Of a DNA stretch of 64,000 bases, positions 33,201-42,215 are shown one piece after another. Made by a program: the position numbers and the translations under genes. Under the pieces are notes generated by a model, which was not told the DNA's origin, ran no database searches, and saw nothing but the letters and a program-made list of their open reading frames with translations. The number at the start of each line of letters is the position of its first letter. Positions within the stretch are counted from its first letter, which is position 1. Source of the stretch: CANDYO01 sp964627795 (GTDB lineage Bacteria > Pseudomonadota > Alphaproteobacteria > Rickettsiales > CANDYO01); NCBI GenBank assembly GCA_964627795.1, contig CAZVLF010000006.1, forward strand, positions 1 through 64,000, written 5' to 3'.

Positions 33201-33597
33201 CAGCTGGGCTAAGTAGTAAAGTATTTTTTGCTTCATTTGCTTTAGAAAGGGTATTAAAAACTTCTCCAATTTTTTTATTTTTTGGATCTTTAATAAATTC
33301 TTCATATCTCTTTGCTAAATTTTCTTCAAGTTCTTTAGTTTTAGTACCATCAAAAGTTCTAAGATTTGCATTCATTACGGGAGAAAGAGCGGTATTTAGA
33401 GTTACAGCAGTAATAGATAAGAATTCTTTAACTGCGTATTCAACATTACCTAAAGATTTTTTTGCCTCTACCGGCAAATCTCCAGCCAACACCTTGCCAG
33501 CATCAACTAACCCATCAGCTGTGTTTTTAGCATTAGCAATTTTTCCAATTAAAGAACTTAACTGTTGAACTCCATCTAGAGCTCCATTAATAGCCAT
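30289..33597 (-). CDS. Large repeat-containing hypothetical protein, 1102 aa
   Basis: The family is not recognised. Residues about 130-175 form an Ala/Gly-rich hydrophobic segment (SPAASAAASIVIPLAAGTMV) that could span or insert into a membrane. A long charged helical region follows, then three copies of a repeat of about 130 residues. Copies 1 and 2 (about 591-720 and 750-880) contain GGKEVSLLEYAAKRAGSKV followed by TEALLEKGDFTKD. Copy 3 (about 955-1065) is more divergent (GRQVSILEYAISKGAGSKVV). The repeat core reads like one ankyrin unit (LLEYAAKRAG-KVTEALLEKG). There is no signal peptide or enzyme motif. The combination resembles intracellular-bacterial effectors, which is inference. It lies between miaB and ileS on the same strand. 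Confidence 0.65.
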   Translation of the reverse strand: MAINGALDGVQQLSSLIGKIANAKNTADGLVDAGKVLAGDLPVEAKKSLGNVEYAVKEFLSITAVTLNTALSPVMNANLRTFDGTKTKELEENLAKRYEEFIKDPKNKKIGEVFNTLSKANEAKNTLLLSPAASAAASIVIPLAAGTMVGGPAGFAAAASLIAVDVARGSSKNNAVEVKIDEMMHLQDYVHAKEMSNYKLKELQVSTGINSKEIGQIIGLKYEKAKQNTLPEEKAIGITAEKLITTTGKNLGLSMAETMASNLINSGALVSASPHTVAINLARLTINCLAGVTSEISNDQAKTIIDDRISDLRKEGPNYKVQKEKEDYASYRRLTNKAFNAVRIKLGLPKADLEHYSYVEKQANATFNAIRKNVFGMEEVQIKEPEYSRKYDLANEAMKARANAEALNKLAESENFKKNLLEYKKHTEGSKEREKAHQEIINEYIKVRSDVYEELKAKNPLYTNEKTVKPNTTLGKISRNLSTGAKLASEYLMGGNKSYYEAYKDLSEKWTNSDKQISETRQKHIEIDLAEKEKARTAKKLKEAVVNKEEEKRSFVGAFFDTIIGKKNKVQEEPSQVNPKNAQSIEVGKNTPQEELNKLVEKIDNIKSRDHTRKNNLIEDIRNCSKDTLSLKVSDGGKEVSLLEYAAKRAGSKVTEALLEKGDFTKDVISKAMEAAKNSDKLENSQRKNTVVVLEKAYKKATPEVAKEEGLQKPQQVTRNEEIRQDQPITSKKETLSNKATTQESTISKPQEDLNKLIEKINDIKSKDNAKKNNLIEDIRNSSKETLALKVNDGGKEVSLLEYAAKRAGSKVTEALVEKGDFTKDTIKKAMEAAKNSDKLEYSQRRNTVAALEKAYKKAAPEVGKDSDLQKTQQVLKSNEVQQASTLTKKEIVQTRDSLSEKKSASQNTQDISIPLAKPIESTSRASITVADARPVDRNVTVAVPIESQQSSTVGLKSVIDAIDKFNPKAKNHHEQKLEIVELIKKSPKEELSRKIEDKGRQVSILEYAISKGAGSKVVEALIEKGKFSKEELESAKKAAPSRGMFDNQNKVLESAIKDRNSSPNVNKMKEFLQSGQSLSSNVQASAIYSARAKTSSKQNIR
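30955..31352 (-). repeat. Internal repeat copy 2 (about 130 codons)
   Basis: This copy starts at PQEDLNKLIEKINDIKSKD and ends near KSNE. It is close in both DNA and protein to copy 1, about 475 bases away. Boundaries are approximate. Confidence 0.8.
31435..31827 (-). repeat. Internal repeat copy 1 (about 130 codons)
   Basis: This copy starts at PQEELNKLVEKIDNIKSRD and ends near QQVTRNE. Boundaries are approximate. A third, divergent copy lies at about 30400-30735. Confidence 0.8.
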
Positions 33598-33792
33598 TAT
33601 CCACCATCATTCTAGCTTATTTACAAAACCACAATTATAAAATATATGATCAAAATTATTTTATCAAAGGTAGAAAAATTATTAAATATATTTCTTTATA
33701 GTTGAAGAATAACTAAAATTATAATTTAAAACTACTTTATTAAAGTCACACTCAATATATTCACTATTTAATATTGGTGGGTTATTTTATGG

Positions 33793-33869
33793 AAGCTTAA
33801 GGAAAGATTTAAAATTAGATTAAAACACTTATGAATGTTTAGAAATATTTTTAATCTTTCCTTAAGCTT
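33793..33869. repeat. 17-bp inverted repeat downstream of ileS
   Basis: AAGCTTAAGGAAAGATT (33793-33809) has its perfect complement at 33853-33869, separated by 43 bases. It lies 22 bases past the ileS stop. The long loop argues against an ordinary intrinsic terminator, although the stem could still end or stabilise the ileS transcript. Confidence 0.6.
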
Positions 33870-33891
33870 GTAAAAATTTTAATTGAATTAC

Positions 33892-36800
33892 TTATGCTAC
33901 TTGCATAGCAAGTTTAATAGAAGCTCCTTCAACTTCATTTTCAAAAATATGCTTAAAATTATTACCCTCTTCATCATTAAATTTGCAACTTGAAGATAAA
34001 GTTTGGCTTGATATTAAATCAGCATATTTTAATAGCATATTAGTATTTTTTTCATCAGCATATATAACAAGATTAATATTATCAGCTATTTTAAATCCAG
34101 CTTCTTTTCTTGCTTGTTGAATCAATCTAATTACATCTCTTGCTAACCCTTCAGCTTCTAACTCATGATCTATATTAAGATCAATCACACATAAAGCTTT
34201 ATTATCACTTAATGCTTGAGATCCCTTTAAATTCTTTGGCTCAAGTATAAGCTGAGCTTCATCTGAATGAAGTTCTTCACCGCTAATAAAAATTTTGCCG
34301 TTTTTTTCTTGCCACTCACCTTGCTTATTAGCATTGATGATATCTTTAACTTTGTGTGCAAGTCTCTTACCAACAACAGGGAAATTAATTTTTAATTTAA
34401 AATTTGCTTGCTCACTCAACTTATCACTTACTTCAAAATTTTTAACATTGATTTCATCACAAATTAGGTCAGAAAAATCAGTAAGATATGGTAAATTTTC
34501 TCCATAAACTGTAAGTTTTGCAAGTGGCATACGAGTTCTTATATTCTCAGTGCTTCTTATTGATAATGCGCTTGAACATATTTCTCTCACCTTATCCATC
34601 TGAGCACATAAAACTTTTTCCTCATTAATATGACCAACTTCTGGAAATAATTGTAAGTGAACACTATTATCACCAACAAAATTATCATTATGAACTAATC
34701 CTATATAAATTCTTTCTGATATTAGTGGAACTAAAGGTGCCATAGCTTTACACATTGTAACCAATATCGTGTATAGAGTATTATATGCCTGCTGTTTATC
34801 TAAGTCATGCTCACTTTTCCAGAATCTATGGCGACTTCTTCTAATAAACCAATTATTTAATACCTCAAAAAACTTATCTATTGCTTCATAAGCTAAAGAT
34901 ATATCATAACTATCCATTGAACTTTTAATTTTGCTTATAGAAGCTTTCAACTTAGCTAAAATATATCTATCCAATAAATCTTTTGAAGAAAAGTCTATTT
35001 GAGCCTTGATTTTATCAGAATTAGCATAAAGAGTGAAAAAATTATATGCATTCCAAATGGGCTTGATTGAAAGTCTTAAAGCATCTTTTACCATTTTACC
35101 ATCTTTATCAATCAATAACTCCATTCCTTTTAAAACAGGTGATGATTGCATTAAGAATCTTAATGAGTCTGATCCATATTGAGCAAATAAATCCTTTGGA
35201 TCTGCATAATTATTCAACCTTTTTGAGAGTTTTTGTCCATTAACATCAAGTATTACCCCATGGCAAATACAATTTAAAAATGGCGGGCGATCAAAAAGTG
35301 CAGTTGATAAAACCATTAAGGTATAAAACCAACCTCTTGTTTGCGCAGAATATTCTACAATGAAGTCAGCTTGAGGAAAATCTTTTTGCCCCTCAAATGG
35401 ATAATGAACTTGCCCATAAGGCATTGAACCACTTTCAAACCAGCAATCAAAAACATCTTCAACCCTTCTCATCATTGATTTTCCAGTAGGATCATCAGGA
35501 TTTGGGCGAGTTAATGAATCAATAAATGGACGGTGTAAATCTTTAACTTCCACTTTAAAGTCTTGTTCTAACTCTTCAATTGATCCATAAACGTCTATTC
35601 TTGGATAACGAGGGTCATCAGACATCCAAACAGGTATTGGAGTTCCCCAAAATCTATTTCTGCTTATTGACCAATCTCTTGTATTTTCAAGCCACTTACC
35701 AAATAAGCCATCTTTGATATGCCCTGGAATCCAATTAATTTGTTGGTTTAATTCCACCATCCTATCTTTAAATTCAGTAACTTTAACATACCAAGAAGGA
35801 ACTGCTTTATAGATCAATGGAGTATCAGTTCTCCAACAATGCGGGTAATTATGAAGATATTGTTCGGTTTTTATCCAATTTCCTTGAGACTTTAGTTTCT
35901 TTATTATTTCATCATTGGCTTCAAAAACATTTAGTCCAGCAAAATCTTCTACTTCTTTAGTAAATTTACCCTGATGATCAACCGGGCAAACAAGTGCAAT
36001 TGAATTTTTTTCACATAATACTTGGTCATCTTCACCAAATCCAGGAGCCATATGAACAACTCCAGTTCCATCACCTTCAACTACAAAATCTCCGCTTAGA
36101 ATTTTAAAGCTATTTAAGTGCTCAGCAAAGTAAGGAAATAAAGGCTCATATTCTAATCCAACTAACTCTTTGCCTTTTATAGATCCTTTTATTTCCTCTC
36201 CAATTTCATTCTTGTAATTTGCCGAAGCAAAAGCAGCAATTATATAGCAAATTTCATCTTTAAATATATACACATATTCCATTCCAGAATTAACAGCTAA
36301 AGCTAAGTTTGATGGTAAGGTCCATGGAGTAGTAGTCCATGCCATAATTTTATATTCTTTCGCTAAAGGAGCGGCTTTAGGAGGTTTTTTTAATTTAAAA
36401 CCAACAGTAACAGTTTTATCAGCTCTTTCTCGATAAGAATTATCAAGCCTAGTTTCAAAATTTGAAACTGGAGTTTCTGCTGCCCAAGAATAAGGCATAA
36501 CCCTCATTGCTTGATATATTAATCCTTTATCATAAAGCTGCTTAAAAGCCCAAAGTACCGATTCCATGAAATTAATATCCATGGTTTTATAATCATTTTT
36601 AAAATCAACCCAACGAGCCTGTCTTTTAACGTACTCTTCCCATTCGTTAGTATATTTCATCACCGAAGTACGGCATTGTTCATTAAATTTTTCAATGCCA
36701 AACTTGGTTATTTCAAGCTTTCCTGAAATTCCTAATTCTTTTTCAGCACCTAGTTCTGCTGGCAGTCCATGGCAATCCCAGCCAAATCTCCTTTCAACTC

Positions 36801-37044
36801 TTTTACCCAGCATCGTTTGATATCTAGCAACAGTATCTTTAACAAAGCCAGTTAAAAGATGCCCATAATGAGGAAGACCATTAGCAAATGGAGGACCATC
36901 ATAAAAAATAAAGCTATTTTCTTTTGGCCTTTCGTCAATTGACTTTTGAAATATTTTTTCTTGTTCCCAAAACTTTAAAACAACTTCCTCTTCTTTGACA
37001 AAATCAGGATTAGCCTCGGTTTGCGGGTAAAATTTTTCACTCAT
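33892..37044 (-). CDS. ileS: Isoleucyl-tRNA synthetase, long (IleS2/eukaryote-like) type
   Basis: The protein of about 1050 residues opens MSEKFYPQTEANPDFVKEEE. It has the HIGH-like motif as GLPHYGHLLTG (near residue 57), the editing domain with WTTTPWTLPSNLALAV, the KMSKS-like loop as GQKLSKRLNNY (near 604), a DALR-type anticodon-binding domain and a long C-terminal extension. Length and motif forms match the IleS2 clade, shared by eukaryotic cytosol and many Rickettsiales, rather than the shorter IleS1. It charges tRNA-Ile. I start at 37044 because GGA lies seven bases upstream; 37050 would add two residues. An inverted repeat (37076-37142) lies in its leader. Confidence 0.95.
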   Translation of the reverse strand: MSEKFYPQTEANPDFVKEEEVVLKFWEQEKIFQKSIDERPKENSFIFYDGPPFANGLPHYGHLLTGFVKDTVARYQTMLGKRVERRFGWDCHGLPAELGAEKELGISGKLEITKFGIEKFNEQCRTSVMKYTNEWEEYVKRQARWVDFKNDYKTMDINFMESVLWAFKQLYDKGLIYQAMRVMPYSWAAETPVSNFETRLDNSYRERADKTVTVGFKLKKPPKAAPLAKEYKIMAWTTTPWTLPSNLALAVNSGMEYVYIFKDEICYIIAAFASANYKNEIGEEIKGSIKGKELVGLEYEPLFPYFAEHLNSFKILSGDFVVEGDGTGVVHMAPGFGEDDQVLCEKNSIALVCPVDHQGKFTKEVEDFAGLNVFEANDEIIKKLKSQGNWIKTEQYLHNYPHCWRTDTPLIYKAVPSWYVKVTEFKDRMVELNQQINWIPGHIKDGLFGKWLENTRDWSISRNRFWGTPIPVWMSDDPRYPRIDVYGSIEELEQDFKVEVKDLHRPFIDSLTRPNPDDPTGKSMMRRVEDVFDCWFESGSMPYGQVHYPFEGQKDFPQADFIVEYSAQTRGWFYTLMVLSTALFDRPPFLNCICHGVILDVNGQKLSKRLNNYADPKDLFAQYGSDSLRFLMQSSPVLKGMELLIDKDGKMVKDALRLSIKPIWNAYNFFTLYANSDKIKAQIDFSSKDLLDRYILAKLKASISKIKSSMDSYDISLAYEAIDKFFEVLNNWFIRRSRHRFWKSEHDLDKQQAYNTLYTILVTMCKAMAPLVPLISERIYIGLVHNDNFVGDNSVHLQLFPEVGHINEEKVLCAQMDKVREICSSALSIRSTENIRTRMPLAKLTVYGENLPYLTDFSDLICDEINVKNFEVSDKLSEQANFKLKINFPVVGKRLAHKVKDIINANKQGEWQEKNGKIFISGEELHSDEAQLILEPKNLKGSQALSDNKALCVIDLNIDHELEAEGLARDVIRLIQQARKEAGFKIADNINLVIYADEKNTNMLLKYADLISSQTLSSSCKFNDEEGNNFKHIFENEVEGASIKLAMQVA

Positions 37045-37075
37045 TTTCATTCCATGGATTCTTAAATCTTAAGTA

Positions 37076-37142
37076 CCAGGCATTTTAGTTTGTAAGCCCC
37101 ATTGATGCAAGAAAAAAGTTGGTTTCTTTTACATATGCCTGG
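37076..37142. repeat. Inverted repeat in the ileS leader
   Basis: CCAGGCAT (37076-37083) and its exact complement ATGCCTGG (37135-37142) bracket 51 bases, 26 to 98 bases upstream of the ileS start. It could be a leader hairpin controlling ileS, or decayed sequence from the adjacent pentapeptide pseudogene. Confidence 0.45.
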
Positions 37143-37152
37143 AGCAAAAATT

Positions 37153-39206
37153 TTATTTTTCTGATCCTAAATCACAAGAAGGGTCAGTATTACGATCCCC
37201 TAGTCTTTTATAAAAATTTTGATTCCTTTTAGTGTCAGACTCAAGATTAACTCCATTACCTCTTAATCGATTAGCCACTTCAGCAACCTCAATTATTGTT
37301 GCTTCTGCTAATGGAATTTGACCATTATCTAAAACTTCTACTGCTTCTGCTAATGGAATATAAAGCTCTTGTTCCGTTGGAGGAGCACTAGTAATTTTAG
37401 CTGTAACGTCAATTTCACCTTGAATATCTCTTGCCAAATCTGATTGTTTTAATTCATCTTTACAATCAGTAAGTGTAGTTGACTTGCTAATATTTGCACG
37501 ATCAACATTTACACCTTCTAAACTACGTCGGCTAAAATGAGAGTCTGGAATATTAGAATTGCTTAAATTTGCATTATCTAAAGCACAGTTATAAAATTTA
37601 TCTAAATAAATTGTAGAATAACTTAACTTTGCATTTGCAAAATTACTTTCATAACTACTTATATTCGTTAGCTGGGAATGTTGCAAGTTTACGTTAGTAA
37701 AATTAGTTCTATTAGTTTTAATACCTGCTGGTTGAGATTGCTGTAGGCTCGCGTTAGTAAAATTGCAACCATTTATCTCTACAGGATTTGAGCTTTAGAT
37801 GCTATGAATCTACTTTGCTTCATTGAAGCATTCATAAATTCAGAGTTTTCAAACGTACAATCTGTTATTTTTATCTCATCAAAATTTGCTTGATTAAAAT
37901 TTGAATTAATAATTAAGCAATTATCAAGCTGTAAGGATTTCATATTTGCATTCTCACAACTACTTTCCTCATAAATGCAGTAAGATTGGTTGCTATCATC
38001 TATACTTATATCTTTTAAGGTAGCTTGTTTAAAAGCGCCATTAGTAAGACTAGATTGATTAAGGTTAGCACTTGTTAAATCACATCTATCAGAAAAGATT
38101 GTTTACTTAATTTGGCATTCTCTCATATTTGCATTTTTAAAACTACTATTGCTTATATCTGCTTGAGAAATGCTGGTTTTTTCTAATTGGGCATTATCAA
38201 AATTACAGTCTTTAATCTGCACCTGCTAAAGCCTATACCCCACCATTTTAAGCCCTATACAAACACATATACCAAAAAGACTCATAAGAATTGGACGTCT
38301 TTTCTTTAAATCTTCTAAATCAACAGCAGTATTGTGAAATTTTGCATTTGTTAAATTAGAATTAGCAAATTGAACTCTTTCAAAGTTACAATACTTAAAA
38401 CTCATTTCTTGCATATCACATTTGTCAAATTGGCAATTCTTTAAATCTATATCCTCAATTGAGGTATAGGAAAATTTTATTCAACTTAAATCCGTTTGTT
38501 CTAAAGTTTTATTTTCCTTTAAGGGCTTTATCCTCACATCTTTTAATGTAAAATTAATACTTGAATATTTACCTACTAGCTTATTTAATTGTTCTTGATT
38601 ACCACCTAAATCTTTTTGATGAAAATATATTTCTTTAAATTTTTCTAGCAATTTAGGATTTTTAACCTTTAAAAACATAAATTCTTTTAAACTCAAAGGC
38701 CTTTCTTGATTCACCATTCCCCTATGTTGAGCTTCTTTTGAATGAAAATCATTTAAGTATTTTTGATACTCATCCCAATCTACTTGATTTGCTACTAATT
38801 CTTCTATCTCTTTATAATAACCTGCATGTGTATAACAGGATTTACCAATAAGACTTTTTAAATATTTTTCTAATTTAAGAGAAGGAGTATAAAATCCATC
38901 ATCCCCCAGTTTTCCCACTAATTATCAACTTTCTGTAATAGATTTGCTTTTTGGATGATCATAACCTAACATCAATTTTGCAGCATTATATATCTCTAGG
39001 GTAGGACTACCAAAAAATTCTGAACTTGTATTGTATAATTCTGTATTTTCCTGTCTAATATGTATGGTTGATTTGTAAAATTTTACAACCATCACATCTG
39101 CTGGAACTTCTATATTTTCAGGATCATCTTTTTTTAGAAATTATATTCTTTTTTTTGCACATAAATTTCTAGATACTTGTTCTTTACTTTTGATCAATTC
39201 AACCAT
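37153..39206 (-). pseudogene. Decayed pentapeptide-repeat protein gene, about 680 codons
   Basis: An AGGAG site precedes ATG 39206. One frame (MVELIKSKEQVSRN...) runs on through in-frame stops at about residue 23, a TGA-TAA pair near 94, TGA at 38481-38483, TAG at 38226-38228 and TAA near 38105, and then shifts frame near 37798 into the last open segment. Residues from about 245 on are classic pentapeptide repeats (DLKNCQFDKCDMQEMSFKYCNF, NSNFNQANFDEIKITDCTF, GCNFTNASLQQ, ESNFANAKLSY), which fold as right-handed quadrilateral beta-helices. The end carries two similar IPLAEA motifs. The N-terminal domain of about 240 residues is unrecognised. The number of lesions shows it is dead. Confidence 0.85.
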
Positions 39207-39338
39207 AATAAACTCCTTTGTTGTTTAAATAAAGTTTATGGCAAATTAGTTAACAAAATATTAAATCTATTTATTCAAAAATTTAGCTGAAAAATTTCTA
39301 ACGGTTTTTGCATATTTATAAGGAAAATTGCTTTTATT

Positions 39339-39590
39339 TTAACAAAAAAATTGTGCCAACAATTTTGAACAAGTTTTTTTTGTATTAATGAATTTATTAC
39401 CTTGTAAACGCTTAATAAGAGTAGTGTGAACTTGCCATTTACTTTGTATAAAATTATCACTAATTATGTAGGATAAGAATTTTTCATAAGTAAGTTTTTG
39501 AATTTCTTTTAAGCGAGTGTTCTCTTTAGGCCTTGCATAAATAATAAAATTACAATCAAAATATTCAGAATAATTTACAGCAAATCATTA
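39339..39590 (-). pseudogene. Coding-like remnant without a start codon
   Basis: One minus-strand frame is open from about 39588 to TAA 39339 and reads naturally: YFDCNFIIYARPKENTRLKE, LTYEKFLSYIISD, SKWQVHTTLIKRLQGNKF. No ATG is available and stops precede it, so it looks like the 3' part of a lost gene. An alternative 61-residue ORF in another frame over the same bases looks random. The family is not recognised. Confidence 0.4.
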
Positions 39591-39608
39591 ATAAATATTC
39601 ATCAATTC

Positions 39609-39637
39609 TTTACAAAAAGATTTAATTATAGTATGGT
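39609..39637 (+). promoter_or_regulatory. Possible sigma70 promoter for the ferritin-like gene
   Basis: TTTACA (39609-39614) and TATGGT (39632-39637) are 17 bases apart, about 70 bases upstream of ATG 39706. The elements are moderate matches in AT-rich DNA. Confidence 0.4.
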
Positions 39638-39705
39638 GTTTTTAACCAATTTAGTACCAAACAAATAGTTTTTAATTTTCAACAACTAACTTAAGAGGTA
39701 TAATT

Positions 39706-40230
39706 ATGGTTTCATTAGTAGGCTTCCAAGGAGATTTCTTCTCAGCTTTAAAAAATTTAGTAGAATTAGAATATGATACTGTAGAAGCATATAAAGTTGC
39801 TATAGATCAATTAAAAACCCCAAAATTTAAAGATAAATTAAGCGAATTTAAAGCCGATCATCAACGTCATATCGATGAATTAACAAGATACTTACAAAAA
39901 AATAATAAAGATTATCCTACAGGACCCGATAACACCAAGCAATGGCTAGTGAAAGGAAAAGTTGCTCTTGGGGAAATAGTAAACAACGACAAAGGAATCC
40001 TATTTGCCATGAGCAGCAATGAGGTTGATACAAACACCGTATATGAACGAATGGTAGCTCATGACAATATCCCTAATGATATCAAGCAAATGATGCATGA
40101 TTTTTTACTTGATGAAAAATGGCATAAGGCATGGATAGAGGAAAAATTGGATAGCTTTGATGAAGACGATGATGATATAGAAGATGATTTTGATGAGGAA
40201 CTTGATGAACTTGAAGATGAAGATATTTAG
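39706..40230 (+). CDS. Ferritin-like four-helix protein (DUF2383/PA2169 type) with acidic tail
   Basis: The protein has 174 residues. The helices LKNLVELEYDTVEAYKVAIDQL, FKADHQRHIDELTRYLQK, the third near 95-115 and HDFLLDEKWHKAWIEEKL contain Glu and His at the spacing expected of a di-iron ferritin-like bundle (E-x-x-H in the second and fourth helices). DUF2383/PA2169 proteins are small ferritin-like proteins of uncertain role, possibly in iron or stress handling. The last 25 residues are almost all Asp and Glu (EDDDDIEDDFDEELDELED). AGAGG precedes the start, and a strong terminator follows. It sits intact in a region of decayed genes. Confidence 0.75.
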   Translation: MVSLVGFQGDFFSALKNLVELEYDTVEAYKVAIDQLKTPKFKDKLSEFKADHQRHIDELTRYLQKNNKDYPTGPDNTKQWLVKGKVALGEIVNNDKGILFAMSSNEVDTNTVYERMVAHDNIPNDIKQMMHDFLLDEKWHKAWIEEKLDSFDEDDDDIEDDFDEELDELEDEDI

Positions 40231-40257
40231 ATAATTTTATTTTAAACCAATTATTTT

Positions 40258-40303
40258 ACCCTGCTTAACTCATAAAAATTTTAAATTAAGCAGGGTTTAT
40301 TTA
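40258..40303. terminator. Rho-independent terminator after the ferritin-like gene
   Basis: ACCCTGCTTAA (40258-40268) pairs perfectly with TTAAGCAGGGT (40286-40296), followed by TTTATTTACCTTTTTTT. It can also serve the converging serralysin pseudogene. Confidence 0.75.
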
Positions 40304-40317
40304 CCTTTTTTTAATAT

Positions 40318-41803
40318 CTATTTAAAGCAAATAACTGTTTCAAAATCACCTATTTGCACATATGGATAATAACATCCACTAACATCAAAATATAATCTTC
40401 CACCCTGAGCTAACATAATTTTAGCATTTTCATTATAGTTTTCGATTGTAACTTTAGCACAATTAGATGGAATTTCTATCAAATTATCTAATTCACTATT
40501 TAATTTAATATCAACTTCTCCACTTCCAACTATAACTTTATGAATATCAACTCCATAAGCAATTAAAAATGCATTATCCCCAATTATATTAAAGTGCCCT
40601 GCTCTAGCATTTAAGTCTATTTTTGCTTCTTTAGCAAATCTAAGATCAAAGCTATTTGTTCCACCAGCATCATAAATTGTGTAAATTGAGTTCTCATAAA
40701 TATCATGAGCAAATAATGGCTTATTAAAACCATCAATAAATGTTTGCTTCTCAGTAAAATATAAGCTGTATCATGAGCTCTTGTAAATTCATTCTTGCCA
40801 TAGATATGTTGCAATGCTTGAATATCTATTGGCATATAAGTTAAAGTATCTGTAAATTCCCTGCCTTGATAAAAACATTTGGTAAATGCCATAACATACA
40901 TGCATCCATTATCTGCTCTATATTCACTAGAAATACCATAATCTTGAGTTTTTTCACCAAATTTCCAATCATTATCACTAGGAAGTAATTTTTCCTGAAC
41001 AGCAATAGTAGCATCATTAGGATGATCAATAAATAAATGCCCCATTCCATGAAGCATAGCAGCATAATCAGGACGCATTTCTGATCATAAATTAATTGGC
41101 CATTTGATAAACCCACATTTATAACATAATTTTCATATAATTATCCATGCAATGTTTTACCTTCCTCATAAGCAAAATCTTCAGAAGGTGAATAAGACTC
41201 TGTCCTAGGATCTTAATCCCAATGATTACCATTAGTTTTTGCAAAAATACTAATTTTCTCATTTGAATCTGTTTGAGTAAATTTTATGTTTGCAACCTCT
41301 TTAATATTCTTAAACACATAATCAATCATAGAATTAAATCTTGCTCTTGATCTATCATTTAAAAGCTCTTCATTAAATCTAGCGTATCTTGTCATTAATT
41401 CTTCAACATGATCTAAGATTGATAACTCATCAAATCTAACTAAATCAATATCATAGATTGAGTTAACCGAAGCCAACCATTTAAAAGGCGCAATTTATTC
41501 TTTATCTAAATTTGAATTAATAAAATTTTTGATATTAAAAAATCTCACATTTAAAACATATTCTTTTTGCTTAAAAGAATTATCAAAATTCGTTTCATAT
41601 AATTGGTAAACATCCCTATTATCTCCTTCTTCTATATAAGAGGGCATAATTCCACTAAACCCTAAACCCATATTATAAAACTGACCTCTTAAATATTCTA
41701 TCAAAAGGGCTAATTTCTTTCCCTCACCTGACCAATAATCAACAACCGGATCAGAGGCATTTAAATCATCTACTAAAACCTTTAAATCTTTTTTTACAGG
41801 AAC
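40318..41803 (-). pseudogene. Decayed serralysin-like metalloprotease, paralogue of the 56832-58538 gene
   Basis: Fragments in successive frames align along most of the intact protein: DNRDVYQLYETNFDNS (intact ENRDAYHLYEGNYDNS), ASVNSIYDIDLVRF, GHLFIDHPNDA, SSEYRADNGCMYVMAFTKC, TYMPIDIQALQHIYGKN, YTIYDAGGTNSFDL and IDLNARAGHFNIIGDNAFLI. There are in-frame stops near 41495, 41213 and 41150 and frameshifts near 41080 and 40760. The start is missing. The zinc motif is HGMGH instead of HELSH, so the catalytic Glu is gone. It is a dead paralogue in opposite orientation, 15 kb from the intact gene. Confidence 0.88.
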
Positions 41804-41916
41804 TTATAGCTTACTTAAAAAGGAATTGAATTCTGTTCGAATATTAGGAGTTGTAAATAACAATTTAGAAAAAATTTTAAAAACTCTAAAAATTATCAGC
41901 TGTTTTAACAATATTT

Positions 41917-42159
41917 ATGTCTTCATTAACAGCATTTACATTAACAGCACCTGCTTGCCCAATTATAGGTATATACATTTTAAGCTTATCAGCACATCCT
42001 TACGCCTCATATGCATCAGAAAAGTTGTATAATATAATAAATGAACTTAAAAAAAATGAGCATATTTAAAGATGCGTCAAAAAAATAGAAAGCAATCACT
42101 TAGAAACATTAACAGCAAACATGACCGAAAAATCTAAAGAATTCATCCCTAGCAAATAA
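41917..42159 (+). pseudogene. Short ORF remnant with one in-frame stop
   Basis: From ATG 41917 the frame reads MSSLTAFTLTAPACPIIGIY, SAHPYASYASEKLYNII, meets TAA at 42067-42069 and continues ESNHLETLTANMTEKSKEF to TAA 42157. The opening is hydrophobic, like a signal peptide. The family is not recognised. The stretch 41804-41916 shows nothing I can support. Confidence 0.35.
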
Positions 42160-42215
42160 AAGAAAACAAATATAAAGATTGTTTAATTGAAAGAAAAATA
42201 GTAAATATTTGAATA

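Noticed and set aside
37051..37152. T-box riboswitch upstream of ileS
   Set aside because: No conserved T-box sequence or stem I pattern; T-boxes are rare outside Gram-positive bacteria.
39275..39460. 61-residue minus-strand ORF
   Set aside because: A different frame over the same bases reads like a genuine protein remnant; this one is a low-complexity shadow.
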